Source: JAVBKX01 sp031553835 (GTDB lineage: Bacteria > Bacteroidota > Bacteroidia > Bacteroidales > Azobacteroidaceae). From it: 38,028 nt of DNA. This document shows, piece by piece, positions 1 to 8,442 of this stretch (position 1 is its first letter; the number at the start of each line of letters is the position of its first letter). The notes beneath the pieces are model-generated. The model made no database searches and was not told the origin of the DNA. It saw only the letters and a list, made by a program, of their open reading frames with translations. The stretch is taken from the NCBI GenBank assembly GCA_031553835.1, contig JAVBKX010000062.1, forward strand, positions 1-38,028, in the 5' to 3' direction. Made by a program: the position numbers and the translations under genes.

Positions 1-106
1 TTCAAAGATGCTTCCGGCCGCCCTTTTTCTTATTATATTACTGATATCACGATAAATACAATGTATTGACTGTTTGAAAACAATCATACTCTAATACATC
101 ACTCCC

Positions 107-129
107 TTATTCACTCGTTGCGTTGAAAA
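107..129 (+). repeat. Dispersed 23-base repeat, copy 1
   Basis: These 23 bases are identical to the reverse complement of 24286-24308, and both copies are followed by cattca (after one extra A here). An exact 23-mer shared within 38 kb is far beyond chance, so this is a true dispersed repeat. In the second copy it lies inside the interrupted frame at 24248-24586. No matching reading frame is preserved here. Confidence 0.7.
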
Positions 130-547
130 ACATTCAGATAACCTATGGCCTCCCGACCAATCTATCTGCAAGAATAGTTACTGTTGTGTTATTTGTGTTG
201 GAAATATTACTTAAGATAGTAATACCAGTGCAAATAAAGTAAAAAAATACGGAAATACAATTAAAAAAATGTTAAATTTTATTTCTCGTAAAATATATTG
301 TTGATTTGCAATGAATTATACTTTTTTTGTGTTTTAAAGTATTGTATCATACTTCCTCCCCAATAAACAAATTCTTCTCTCAACGGAGAGATTTTCTATA
401 AATTATCACTACTCTGGAGGATGTGTCAAAAAAAGCGACCAAAATTTCATTCAATTATACTCCAAATACACATCTTCTTCCAAACAATTATTTTTGTATT
501 GTTCCCTTTCTTTCCTGTTTGTTAGAATAGCTTGATTTATCATATTA

Positions 548-582
548 TTATTTGGCAAATTATTTGGCAAATTATTTTCCAA
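548..582. repeat. Short tandem repeat, 12-base unit
   Basis: The unit ttatttggcaaa occurs twice exactly (548-559 and 560-571), followed by a decayed third copy (572-582). It lies in AT-rich non-coding sequence. A minus-strand open stretch through it has no convincing start and was not called as a gene. Confidence 0.75.
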
Positions 583-658
583 TATCTTCAACCTTCTGTA
601 GAACAGGAAAAGAACCCAATCCAATTTGAGTGAACGTCGGCAGACCCTATTTAAATGA

Positions 659-737
659 ATACGTAAGGCAACTACCCTGCGTTACGTATAGTAATGAATC
701 TGCCTTACATAAGGTAAGGGCAATGCCTTACGTATAG
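659..737. repeat. Cluster of CCTTACGTA-type inverted motifs
   Basis: The 11-mer tacgtaaggca at 660-670 is the reverse complement of tgccttacgta at 724-734. Between them lies another imperfect hairpin (tgccttac...gtaagggca, about 701-723) and a second ttacgtatag. The motif therefore recurs several times in under 80 bases in alternating orientation and could fold into a compact branched structure. This could be a small repetitive element, a protein-binding array or a structured RNA. Confidence 0.55.
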
Positions 738-786
738 AAGGATGGTAATCTATTAAGAAAGCGGGAATGTCCTGTTAATAAGGATA

Positions 787-831
787 TTTCCCCCGTTGAG
801 CGAAGTCTTTGACTTCGCTCAACGGGGGAAA
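787..831. repeat. Perfect 21-bp palindrome with 3-base loop
   Basis: Bases 787-807 pair perfectly with 811-831 around a TTT loop. The arm reads tttcccccgttgagcgaagtc. On neither strand is the stem followed by a useful T tract, so it is not a standard terminator despite its stability. It resembles a repetitive extragenic palindrome. It lies upstream of the DUF3990 remnant and probably outside its transcript. Confidence 0.85.
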
Positions 832-939
832 AAGGTGAAAGGCTAAGGACAGTATATATGCAATGTCATTTGCCTTTTGTCTTTCGCCCGAAATAATATA
901 AACCAATTTGTAAAATGTACTCAATCCGGGAATTAGTAT

Positions 940-947
940 TAAATTTG
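940..947 (+). promoter_or_regulatory. Probable -7 element for the DUF3990 remnant
   Basis: TAAATTTG matches the Bacteroidetes -7 consensus TAnnTTTG and would start transcription about 20 bases before the ATG at 976. The only nearby TTTG (907-910) is 29 bases away, longer than the usual 19-21, so the upstream element is weak or absent. Confidence 0.4.
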
Positions 948-975
948 CAATCAATATAAGATCAGAATCAACAAA

Positions 976-1167
976 ATGGAAGTATATCACGGAGGATATT
1001 GTCCAATCGAAATTCCCGAAATAATAGCAGGTAAATACGCCAAAGATTTCGGAAACGGATTTTATTGTACAGAATTGAAAGCACAAACTATCCGTTGGGC
1101 TAAACGTTATGATACGCCGACAGTAAGTGTTTATAATTTTGAGCCGAAAAGTGAGAGGAGGAGGTAA
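976..1167 (+). pseudogene. DUF3990 protein, N-terminal fragment
   Basis: The 63-residue product begins MEVYHGGYCPIEIPEI and continues KDFGNGFYCTELK...WAKRYDTP. As I recall the family, this is the N-terminal core of DUF3990 proteins, which have an ADP-ribosyltransferase-like fold and usually run to about 150-170 residues. The frame stops after PKSERRR, where the codons are actually the purine-rich ribosome-binding site of the next gene. The C-terminal two thirds have therefore been deleted and the break fused to the downstream leader. The remaining piece is unlikely to be active. A plausible promoter lies just upstream, so it may still be transcribed. Confidence 0.7.
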
Positions 1168-1171
1168 AATG

Positions 1172-1565
1172 ATGACCGGCAGAGAAAAAAAAGAATGGAA
1201 CGATTTGTTTTTTGTTTGCAGTTTGATTGAATACATCGGCAGAAAAACATTTAGCTGATGTATATCATAGTGAAAATATGGATAAGATCGCTGATGAATT
1301 GATCAAAGATTATTCCATCGAGCAAGATGCATTTGACAATGTGGCTGAATGCAACTATTCAATTCCAACCCATTGGGATATAGGCAAAGTTTATAAACGA
1401 TTAATTGTGGACCTTTGCAATAAACAGAATAAAGAACCAATCTCCGCTCTTATCGAGGTATATAACTCCTGGCTTTCCCGGAAAATTGAAGACTTCAACA
1501 GTAGCTTATACTATGAAAATCCGGATTATTTATATGAGTCGTATAGGAAAGGTTCGGTTCTATAA
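1172..1565 (+). pseudogene. Frameshifted DUF3990-associated gene
   Basis: A perfect Shine-Dalgarno run (AGGAGGAGG, 1156-1164) sits 7 bases before the ATG at 1172; another ATG at 1169 is too close. The first frame encodes MTGREKKEWNDLFFVCSLIEYIGRKT and stops at 1258. The natural continuation is in another frame from about 1240: EKHLADVYHSEN, later PTHWDIGKVYKRL and YYENPDYLYESY, stopping at 1565. I recall this protein as an unnamed family encoded next to DUF3990 genes, in which these halves are joined by a short extra segment. An internal deletion that also changed the frame is the simplest reading. The strong ribosome-binding site is unusual for Bacteroidales and hints at transfer from Firmicutes. 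The 3' end is only 2 bases from the convergent xseA stop. Confidence 0.65.
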
Positions 1566-1567
1566 AT

Positions 1568-2803
1568 TCATTTCACTACGCTGGTCACATTTCCATCCGC
1601 AAATCGGGTCTCAATAGCATCACCCGTTTCCAATGCTCCGGCATGTTTTACTATCCTGCCTTCTTTGAGCGTTAATGTATAACCTTTTGCCAGCACATAT
1701 TCGGGAGAAAAAATCTTCAGGAGGGTGTCACTCTGAGCTAAATTCGCACTCTGTGTTTCTAATAATGTTAGTGCAGCATGTTTTATTTTCAACCGGCACA
1801 CGTCAAGCAGGGCATCTTGTTTTGTCAATACAATAGCGACTTTCTCCGGCAAAGTATAAAACAATTTCTGTAAATTCAGTTGGGCTTCAGTAATCATTTC
1901 TACGCCTAAATCAGCCAACCGCTGTTGAACAGCCATCAACTCTTCGTATGTTTCATTCATGCATTCGATCAAAAAATCAGCCACTGCCGTCGGCGTTTTG
2001 GCGCGATAAAATGCCACAACATCTAATACCGTATCATCGCGTTCGTGCCCGATACCGGTAATAATGGGTAATGGAAATTGCGCACAATGCGTTGCCAGCA
2101 AATAGGAATCAAATGAAGATAAATCGGACGAAGCGCCCCCACCCCGTACAATTACCACGGCATCAAATTGTTCTTTATTGGCATAAATGGCATCCAGGGC
2201 AGCAATGATCGAACGTTCGGTCTGTTCACCCTGCATCACAGCCGGAAATAATCGAGGATAAAATATAAATTGGGAAGAATTGTTTTGCAGATGATCCGTA
2301 AAATCCTCATAACCAGCAGCGGAAGGCGAAGAAATAATGGCAATACGTTGAGGAAGTTTTGGAAACTCCAATTCTTTATTTAATGTCAATACACCCTCTT
2401 CTTCCAATTGACGAATGATTTCCTGGCGACGACGTTGCCGGTCGCCCAAAGTATAAACCGGATCAATATCATAAATCGACAATCCATAGCCATACACTTC
2501 ATGAAAATCGATGGCGACTTTCACCAGCACCTTCAATCCCGAGACAAAAGGTTGTCCGGTAGTTTGTTCAAAATATAATTTCAGAAGGGGAAAAGTATTT
2601 TTCCAGATATACGCCCTGGCTTTGGCATCAACAGCTCCGGTTTTTTCATTTTTTTCGACTAATTCGAGATAACAATGTCCGCTTGAAGGATTTACCCTTA
2701 CATCATGCGTTTCTGCCATTACCCAATACGCATCGGGCAATGCTTCCTGCAAGCTGTCGCGCACCATCCGGTTCAATTCCGATAAAGAAAAATGAGGTTC
2801 CAT
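1568..2803 (-). CDS. xseA: Exodeoxyribonuclease VII large subunit
   Basis: This is the catalytic subunit of exonuclease VII, which degrades single-stranded DNA in both directions and acts in repair in the cytoplasm. The 411 residues fit the family length. The N-terminal ~100 residues form the OB-fold DNA-binding domain. The catalytic part contains VRGGGASSDLSSFDSY, TGIGHERDDTVLDVVA and KTPTAVADFLI, all strong family signatures, followed by a helical region. Its ATG directly follows the TAA of the upstream S8 peptidase gene (TAAATG), so the two are translationally coupled at the end of a long minus-strand operon. In relatives the small-subunit gene xseB usually follows; here the DNA downstream is the convergent decayed DUF3990 module, and no xseB is visible. 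Confidence 0.95.
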   Translation of the reverse strand: MEPHFSLSELNRMVRDSLQEALPDAYWVMAETHDVRVNPSSGHCYLELVEKNEKTGAVDAKARAYIWKNTFPLLKLYFEQTTGQPFVSGLKVLVKVAIDFHEVYGYGLSIYDIDPVYTLGDRQRRRQEIIRQLEEEGVLTLNKELEFPKLPQRIAIISSPSAAGYEDFTDHLQNNSSQFIFYPRLFPAVMQGEQTERSIIAALDAIYANKEQFDAVVIVRGGGASSDLSSFDSYLLATHCAQFPLPIITGIGHERDDTVLDVVAFYRAKTPTAVADFLIECMNETYEELMAVQQRLADLGVEMITEAQLNLQKLFYTLPEKVAIVLTKQDALLDVCRLKIKHAALTLLETQSANLAQSDTLLKIFSPEYVLAKGYTLTLKEGRIVKHAGALETGDAIETRFADGNVTSVVK

Positions 2804-4417
2804 TTACCGGACAATTTTGTTAATATATCGTTTATCCCCCAATTGTAATACGACAATATAAACTCCTGAAGAAAAAGATGTTAAATCAATGGATTCGGAA
2901 GCATCTTCCACGCACAATATTTTTTGTCCCAATCCATTATACAAAATAATTTCTTTCAACAATTCACTGGCAACACCCGGCATGATATGCAGGCGATGTG
3001 AACCTGAATCGACATACACAACTTGTTCACGCCAAACAGGACGAATCCCTGTAGTTTCATGAAGATAAGCAGCATACACATCCGGAATTCCATAGCCATA
3101 ATCGGCATCCGGATGGGTACAACGATCCGAATTTTCGCGCAACAATCGTATTATTTCCAGGTTAGTCAATCCGGGCAATGCCTGCCACAAGCAAGCCGCT
3201 AATCCGGCCAGTATCGGAGAGGCATAAGACGTTCCATTCCCTTTTTCTATCCCTCCCGAAGCATTCACTACAGAACACTGTACCCCCATTGCCATCGCAT
3301 CCGGTTTTATTCGTCCGTCCGCAGCAGGTCCTCTTCCCGAAAATGCAGCCAATTGTTTATCTTTGTCAACCGCCCCTACACATATAACACCGTCAGCATC
3401 CGACGGAAAAGAAATATTATGCCAGGTTTTATCTCCCTCATTCCCGGCAGCATTAAACAAGAGCATACCTTTTTGCGATGCAATATGTGCCGCATGGCTA
3501 ATCATCACCGATTTTCCGTCCAATTCCGACTGAACATGATCCATCGAATGATCATTAAAAGTGGCATATCCCAACGAAGTATTGACTACATCCACTCCTA
3601 AACTGTCGGCATATTCAATGGCTGCCATCCAGTAATCTTCCTCTACGAGATATTCTTCTCCTCCCACTTCGGATGTAAAAAGAAAATATTCGGCTTCAGG
3701 CGCTGTGCCGACCAATGTTCCGGGTTGATTCGAAAGCATACAGGATAAAACAGAAGTCCCATGCCTTTCGTCAGAAAGATTAAAAAAATTACCGGTTAAA
3801 TGAGTAAAATTTTTATATCCAATTATTTGTTGCCGGTTAAAAAGGGAAATTTGATTCGCATTCCTGAAACCACCGTCAATCACTGCAATCCACATTCCTT
3901 TCCCTTTATAACCAGCCTGATGAAGCGGTTTCCCATTGTTGACCGCTATTTGTGCACTTGCATTTCCATAGTAATCAATATCATTCGACGAGCGTATCGA
4001 TAGCTTTTCCTGTGGGGTTTCCACCTCAAATTTTGAGTATAATGCCGGTAAATTTCCTTTCCAAACCACGGTGGTCATCTTCACAAAAGGCAATTGATTC
4101 AATTTCGATAAACTCGCATTGTCAGGAACATACACAACTACCGTATTGGTCCATTTACTCATACTGCGAATGGTGGCGCCGGCAGATCTGATTTGTTGTA
4201 AATACACACGATCAATCGGTAAATCGATCGTATCTACAGGAATTCCTTGCCTTTGGCGACGTTCGACAGCCCGGGCGGATAAAAATGCTTCCGGTTGCTC
4301 TATAGAATATTCGGGGTTACCCTTATCTGTCAATTCAATCCGGTACAACGTATCCTGAGCATCGACAGCACTCAAACATAAAGCACAAAAAGCTATACAC
4401 CACCCTTTTAGTTGCAT
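2804..4417 (-). CDS. Secreted S8 (subtilisin-like) serine peptidase with T9SS sorting domain
   Basis: A 537-residue exported peptidase. Residues 1-20 form a signal peptide ending SAVDA-Q. The subtilisin triad is visible: Asp181 (AVIDGG), His219 (ERHGTS) and Ser397 (NGTSYAS), with the oxyanion Asn at about 326 (AAGNEG). The last ~65 residues (IILYNGLGQKIL...SSGVYIVVL...INKIVR) are a type A sorting domain of the type IX secretion system, so the protein is predicted to cross the outer membrane and be surface-attached or released. The gene lies 43 bases downstream of the M13 peptidase gene and its stop codon abuts the xseA start, which suggests cotranscription. Substrate is unknown. Confidence 0.93.
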   Translation of the reverse strand: MQLKGWCIAFCALCLSAVDAQDTLYRIELTDKGNPEYSIEQPEAFLSARAVERRQRQGIPVDTIDLPIDRVYLQQIRSAGATIRSMSKWTNTVVVYVPDNASLSKLNQLPFVKMTTVVWKGNLPALYSKFEVETPQEKLSIRSSNDIDYYGNASAQIAVNNGKPLHQAGYKGKGMWIAVIDGGFRNANQISLFNRQQIIGYKNFTHLTGNFFNLSDERHGTSVLSCMLSNQPGTLVGTAPEAEYFLFTSEVGGEEYLVEEDYWMAAIEYADSLGVDVVNTSLGYATFNDHSMDHVQSELDGKSVMISHAAHIASQKGMLLFNAAGNEGDKTWHNISFPSDADGVICVGAVDKDKQLAAFSGRGPAADGRIKPDAMAMGVQCSVVNASGGIEKGNGTSYASPILAGLAACLWQALPGLTNLEIIRLLRENSDRCTHPDADYGYGIPDVYAAYLHETTGIRPVWREQVVYVDSGSHRLHIMPGVASELLKEIILYNGLGQKILCVEDASESIDLTSFSSGVYIVVLQLGDKRYINKIVR

Positions 4418-4460
4418 ATCAAAATAAAATTAAAACACAAAAACTTTCGTCAAATAGGGA

Positions 4461-6482
4461 TCACCAAATGGAAGCTCGTTTTTCTTTTGGTAAAAACATT
4501 TTATCCTGATCAGTAATACCAAAAGCTTCGTACCACGCGCCAATATGTGGCAACGCACCATCCACACGCCATTTGCCTAATGAATGAGGATCGATTTTAG
4601 TCAATCGCAGGATTTCGGCATCCCGGATATGTCCGGCCCATAAGGTGGCATAACCTAAGAAAAAACGCTGTGCGGCAGTGAATCCATCAATAGAAGCAGG
4701 AGTTGATCCATTCAAAGAATTTTGATAAGCCTGCCATGCCACTTGCAAACCTCCGTGATCGGCAATGTTTTCACCTAAAGTCAGGCTTCCATTCGCATGA
4801 ACAGTATCCAGCACCACGATATTATCGAAATAATCTACCAACACCTGCGCCCGTTCCTCAAATTTAACAGCATCTTCTTCTGTCCACCAATCGGCCAAAT
4901 TACCATTTTTATCGAACTGACGTCCCTGATCATCAAAACCGTGCGTCATTTCATGGCCAATCACAACGCCAATGGCGCCATAATTAATAGCATCGTCGGC
5001 ATCCATATTAAAGAATGGTGGTTGTAAAATAGCAGCCGGAAAACAAATCTCATTGGTTGTCGGATTATAATAAGCATTGACGGTTTGCGGAGTCATCAGC
5101 CATTCATCCCTGTCTGCCGGTTTGTTCCACTTGGAAAACATATAATCCGCATCAAAATTATTGGAACGAATTATATTTTCAAAATAGGATTGTTGTTTAT
5201 TGATTGTCAATTGGGAATAATCCCTCCATTTATCGGGATAACCGATTTTCACATAGAAAGTATTCAATTTTTCCAATGCTTTTTCTTTTGTAGGGGCGCT
5301 CATCCATTCCAGATTTTGTATGCGTTCTCCCAAAGCCGTTTGCAAATTATTCACCAACTTCATCATCCGCTCTTTAGATGCAGGAGGAAAATATTTTTCC
5401 ACATAAATTTGTCCGACCGCTTCACCTAAAGTACCATTTACCACATCTACAGCACGTTTCCAACGGGGTCTTTGCTCTTGTTGCCCCGAAAGTGTTTTTC
5501 CGTAAAATTCAAAAGAAGCATTTCTGAAATCATCGCTCAAAAACGACGAAGCGGTATTGATCACATTCCACATTAAATAATACCGCAATTCGGCTACTGA
5601 ACAATCACGTATCACGTTGCTGACTTCTACCACCGGTTCCGGTTGTCCGAGATTTAATTCCTGTACCTCTTTTAGACCCAACTGTGCAAAAATCATTTTC
5701 CAATTCAAAGCAGGAGCGCTTTGTTGCAATTCAGCAATCGATATTTTGTGATAGTTTTTTTCCGGATCACGCATTTCCACCCGCGAATATGACGCTTTTG
5801 CCAATCGTGTTTCAATCTTCAGAATTGCATCAACCGCCTGTTGCGCTTCTTTAGGAGAATATCCTGCCAGTGCAAACAACGTACGAATCAGATTATCATA
5901 TTGACTACGAATGTATTGAGTACGGTCATCCTGATCCGTATAATAATCACGATCGCCCATGGAAAATCCGCCCTGATACAATTGTAAAATATTCAGGGAG
6001 CTGTTTTTTGGATCGGAATAAACGTAAGCAGAACAAAAAGGATAAACGCCATCGTAAAACAAAGTCGCCAGCAAGCCGCTTAATTCCGTTTTATTCTTCA
6101 TTTTCTGAATTTTCGTCAAATATTTTTTTAATGGAGCCGCCCCATCCTTATTTAATTTAACGCTATCCATGGCCAATGCATACAAATCTCCGATTTTCTG
6201 CGCCACACTTCCATCTGCATTTTGTCTGGAAGAAACCTCCTCAATCAAGGATTTTACCTGATTTTGGCTATTTTCCCGAAGCGCATCAAACGTTCCAAAC
6301 CTCGCATATTCCGGTTTCAAAGGATTGGCATCCATCCACCCTCCGCAGGCAAAACGATAAAAATCGTTACCCGGCGCTACAGTCCGGTCTAAATTAGACA
6401 GGGAAAAACCGGGTGTATTTTCCTGACTATAAGCTGTTGTACACATTACCAATCCTGTTAAATAAATAAAAAACTTCTTCAT
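4461..6482 (-). CDS. pepO: M13 family zinc metallopeptidase (PepO/neprilysin-like)
   Basis: A 673-residue neprilysin-family endopeptidase that cleaves small peptides. The zinc motif is H510-E-M-T-H514 and the third ligand motif is E571-N-I-A-D575, both intact. The substrate-binding VNAYYNP motif is at about 468-474. The first 20 residues are a signal peptide ending TAYSQ, so it acts in the periplasm or envelope. The C-terminus ASIW resembles the family end, although the usual Cys is missing, as often in bacteria. The start lies 11 bases after the ABC-F stop and the next gene follows 43 bases on, placing it in the same operon. Normal family length; nothing is broken. Confidence 0.95.
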   Translation of the reverse strand: MKKFFIYLTGLVMCTTAYSQENTPGFSLSNLDRTVAPGNDFYRFACGGWMDANPLKPEYARFGTFDALRENSQNQVKSLIEEVSSRQNADGSVAQKIGDLYALAMDSVKLNKDGAAPLKKYLTKIQKMKNKTELSGLLATLFYDGVYPFCSAYVYSDPKNSSLNILQLYQGGFSMGDRDYYTDQDDRTQYIRSQYDNLIRTLFALAGYSPKEAQQAVDAILKIETRLAKASYSRVEMRDPEKNYHKISIAELQQSAPALNWKMIFAQLGLKEVQELNLGQPEPVVEVSNVIRDCSVAELRYYLMWNVINTASSFLSDDFRNASFEFYGKTLSGQQEQRPRWKRAVDVVNGTLGEAVGQIYVEKYFPPASKERMMKLVNNLQTALGERIQNLEWMSAPTKEKALEKLNTFYVKIGYPDKWRDYSQLTINKQQSYFENIIRSNNFDADYMFSKWNKPADRDEWLMTPQTVNAYYNPTTNEICFPAAILQPPFFNMDADDAINYGAIGVVIGHEMTHGFDDQGRQFDKNGNLADWWTEEDAVKFEERAQVLVDYFDNIVVLDTVHANGSLTLGENIADHGGLQVAWQAYQNSLNGSTPASIDGFTAAQRFFLGYATLWAGHIRDAEILRLTKIDPHSLGKWRVDGALPHIGAWYEAFGITDQDKMFLPKEKRASIW

Positions 6483-6493
6483 TTTTTCGCAAA

Positions 6494-8434
6494 TTAAATT
6501 GTATTTTTTTCTAATTCAATAGTAAAATTCGTCCATTGATCCATAACATCGGATACCTGTTTTTGCAAATTACCGTGTTTCCAAACGGCATTGACATCAG
6601 CCGCCCCTTCAGCCGTGGAAAGATAGGATTCCAACCCGGCAATATCGGTTTCTAATTGTCCGATTTTTTGCTCACATTCAGCAATATTTTTTTCGAGACG
6701 GCGTATGATTTTTTGCTGTTCTTTTCTTTCTTCATAAGAAAGTTTATTTTCCGAAGGAGCGTTATTGGATGCAGCTTTATTGGAATCTCCGATCAGTGGA
6801 GTTTTTCGTTCAAGTTCTTTCAGCGTATCTAATTTTTTCCGTTCCAAAAATTCATAAATACCACCCAGATGTTCTTTCACACGCTGATTCCCAAATTCAT
6901 ACACTTTCGTGGCCAATCCTTCCAAAAATTCCCTGTCATGAGAAACCAAAATCACGGTACCGTCGAAAGTAGCCAACGCCTCTTTCAAAACATCTTTGGA
7001 ACGCATATCCAGGTGATTGGTCGGTTCGTCCAGGATCAATAAATTCACCGGTTCCAACAACAATTTGATCATGGCCAACCGGGTTCGTTCTCCGCCGGAC
7101 AGTACAGTCACTTTTTTGTCGGAAGCCTCTCCTCCAAACATAAACGCTCCCAGTATATCTCTGATTTTTGTTCGGATATCGCCTACAGCCACCTGGTCGA
7201 TAGTTTCAAATACCGTTAGGTTTTCGTCCATTAAATCGGCTTGATTTTGAGCAAAATATCCAATTTTCACACCATGGCCTATCTGTAATTTTCCTGTAAA
7301 CGGAATTTGCCCCATGATGCATTTCACTAAAGTCGATTTACCTTCTCCGTTTTTTCCGACAAAAGCGACTTTATCTCCCCGGTTGATGGTAAAATTGACT
7401 TGTTCGAAAATCAAATGATCATCATATCGTTTCGCAACATCTTCAATAATAACCGGATAAGATCCCGAACGAGGCGCCGGAGGAAATTTCAGGCGCAACG
7501 CCGAATTATCTTCTTCATCCACTTCAATCCGATCCAGCTTTTCCAGTTGTTTAATGCGGCTTTGCACTTGAACCGATTTAGTGGCTTTATACCGGAACCG
7601 TTCAATAAATGCTTCCGTATCTTCTATTTGTTTCCGTTGATTTTCAAAAGCCCGCAATTGTTGTTCGCGCCGTTCTTTTCGCAACTCTACATATTTTGAA
7701 TAATTCACCCGGTAATCATAGACAGACCCAAGGGAAATTTCAATGGTGCGTTGAGTAACAGAATCAATAAATGCACGGTCGTGAGACACCAACAAAACGG
7801 CATTGGCACGGGTAGATAAGAATGATTCGAGCCATTGGATTGATTCGATATCCAAATGGTTGGTCGGTTCATCCAATAATAAAATATCGGGACGTTTCAA
7901 CAGCAATTTAGCCAATTCGATGCGCATACGCCATCCTCCGCTAAATTCGCGTGTGGGACGGGCAAAATCAGTCGCCAAAAATCCTAAGCCAATCAACGTT
8001 CGTTCCACTTCCGCCTGAAAGTTAGAGCCTCCTTCCATCAGCAACCGTTCGGTCAAATCGCTGATATGCTCAATCAATTTATGATAATCATCGGATTCGT
8101 AATCCGTACGATTGCTCAACTCCTGATTTAATTGTTGCAACCGGTTTTCCAATTGCCGGATATGATCGAATGCCAATGACGCTTCTTCCAATACAGTACG
8201 GCTGTCATTCAGTTGCATGTGCTGCGGCAAATAACCGATAGTCGCCTCTTTAGGCATTGACACGCGCCCGCGCGTCGGCTCTTGTAATCCGGCAAAAATT
8301 TTCAACAGGGTGCTTTTCCCTGCACCGTTTTTACCGACCAGAGCAATCCGGTCTTTTTTATCTACTACAAACCCTATATTATTTAATAAGGTGAAGCCTC
8401 CAAATTCTACACTAAGTCCTTCTACTGAAAACAT
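6494..8434 (-). CDS. ABC-F family ATPase
   Basis: A soluble duplicated ABC ATPase of the ABC-F family, whose members act on the ribosome as translation factors or protect it from drugs; no membrane segments are present. The open frame extends upstream to 8518, but those 28 residues overlap the SGNH gene. The ATG at 8434, 8 bases after that gene's stop, gives the expected MFSVEGLSVEF start and 646 residues. Both halves carry Walker A (GKNGAGKST at 34-42; GKNGEGKST), signatures (FSGGWRMR; LSGGERTR) and Walker B with the ABC-F motif LDEPTNHLD. A charged linker separates the halves and a coiled-coil tail ends the protein, as in Uup or YheS. No sign of a specialised resistance subtype was identified. 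Confidence 0.93.
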   Translation of the reverse strand: MFSVEGLSVEFGGFTLLNNIGFVVDKKDRIALVGKNGAGKSTLLKIFAGLQEPTRGRVSMPKEATIGYLPQHMQLNDSRTVLEEASLAFDHIRQLENRLQQLNQELSNRTDYESDDYHKLIEHISDLTERLLMEGGSNFQAEVERTLIGLGFLATDFARPTREFSGGWRMRIELAKLLLKRPDILLLDEPTNHLDIESIQWLESFLSTRANAVLLVSHDRAFIDSVTQRTIEISLGSVYDYRVNYSKYVELRKERREQQLRAFENQRKQIEDTEAFIERFRYKATKSVQVQSRIKQLEKLDRIEVDEEDNSALRLKFPPAPRSGSYPVIIEDVAKRYDDHLIFEQVNFTINRGDKVAFVGKNGEGKSTLVKCIMGQIPFTGKLQIGHGVKIGYFAQNQADLMDENLTVFETIDQVAVGDIRTKIRDILGAFMFGGEASDKKVTVLSGGERTRLAMIKLLLEPVNLLILDEPTNHLDMRSKDVLKEALATFDGTVILVSHDREFLEGLATKVYEFGNQRVKEHLGGIYEFLERKKLDTLKELERKTPLIGDSNKAASNNAPSENKLSYEERKEQQKIIRRLEKNIAECEQKIGQLETDIAGLESYLSTAEGAADVNAVWKHGNLQKQVSDVMDQWTNFTIELEKNTI

Positions 8435-8442
8435 ATTCTTTT

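Larger units (their letters stand above)
1..975. other. Gene-free, AT-rich repeat-bearing region
   Basis: No convincing coding region was found on either strand over these 975 bases. The part around 190-350 is extremely AT-rich. What it holds is repeats: a 23-mer shared with position 24286, a 12-base tandem repeat at 548-582, clustered CCTTAC/GTAAGG motifs at 659-737 and a perfect 21-bp palindrome at 787-831. A minus-strand frame covering about 775-1236 runs across the palindrome and the DUF3990 remnant and is treated as a shadow. The region looks like a degraded intergenic or formerly mobile segment. Whether it makes an RNA cannot be told from sequence alone. Confidence 0.6.

Noticed and set aside
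440..600. Minus-strand open stretch ending EEDVYLEYN
   Set aside because: No start codon except a late ATG giving 30 residues, and it crosses a tandem repeat; probably chance.
775..1236. 153-residue minus-strand open frame
   Set aside because: It runs through the palindrome and antisense to the recognisable DUF3990 remnant; low-complexity translation without family features.
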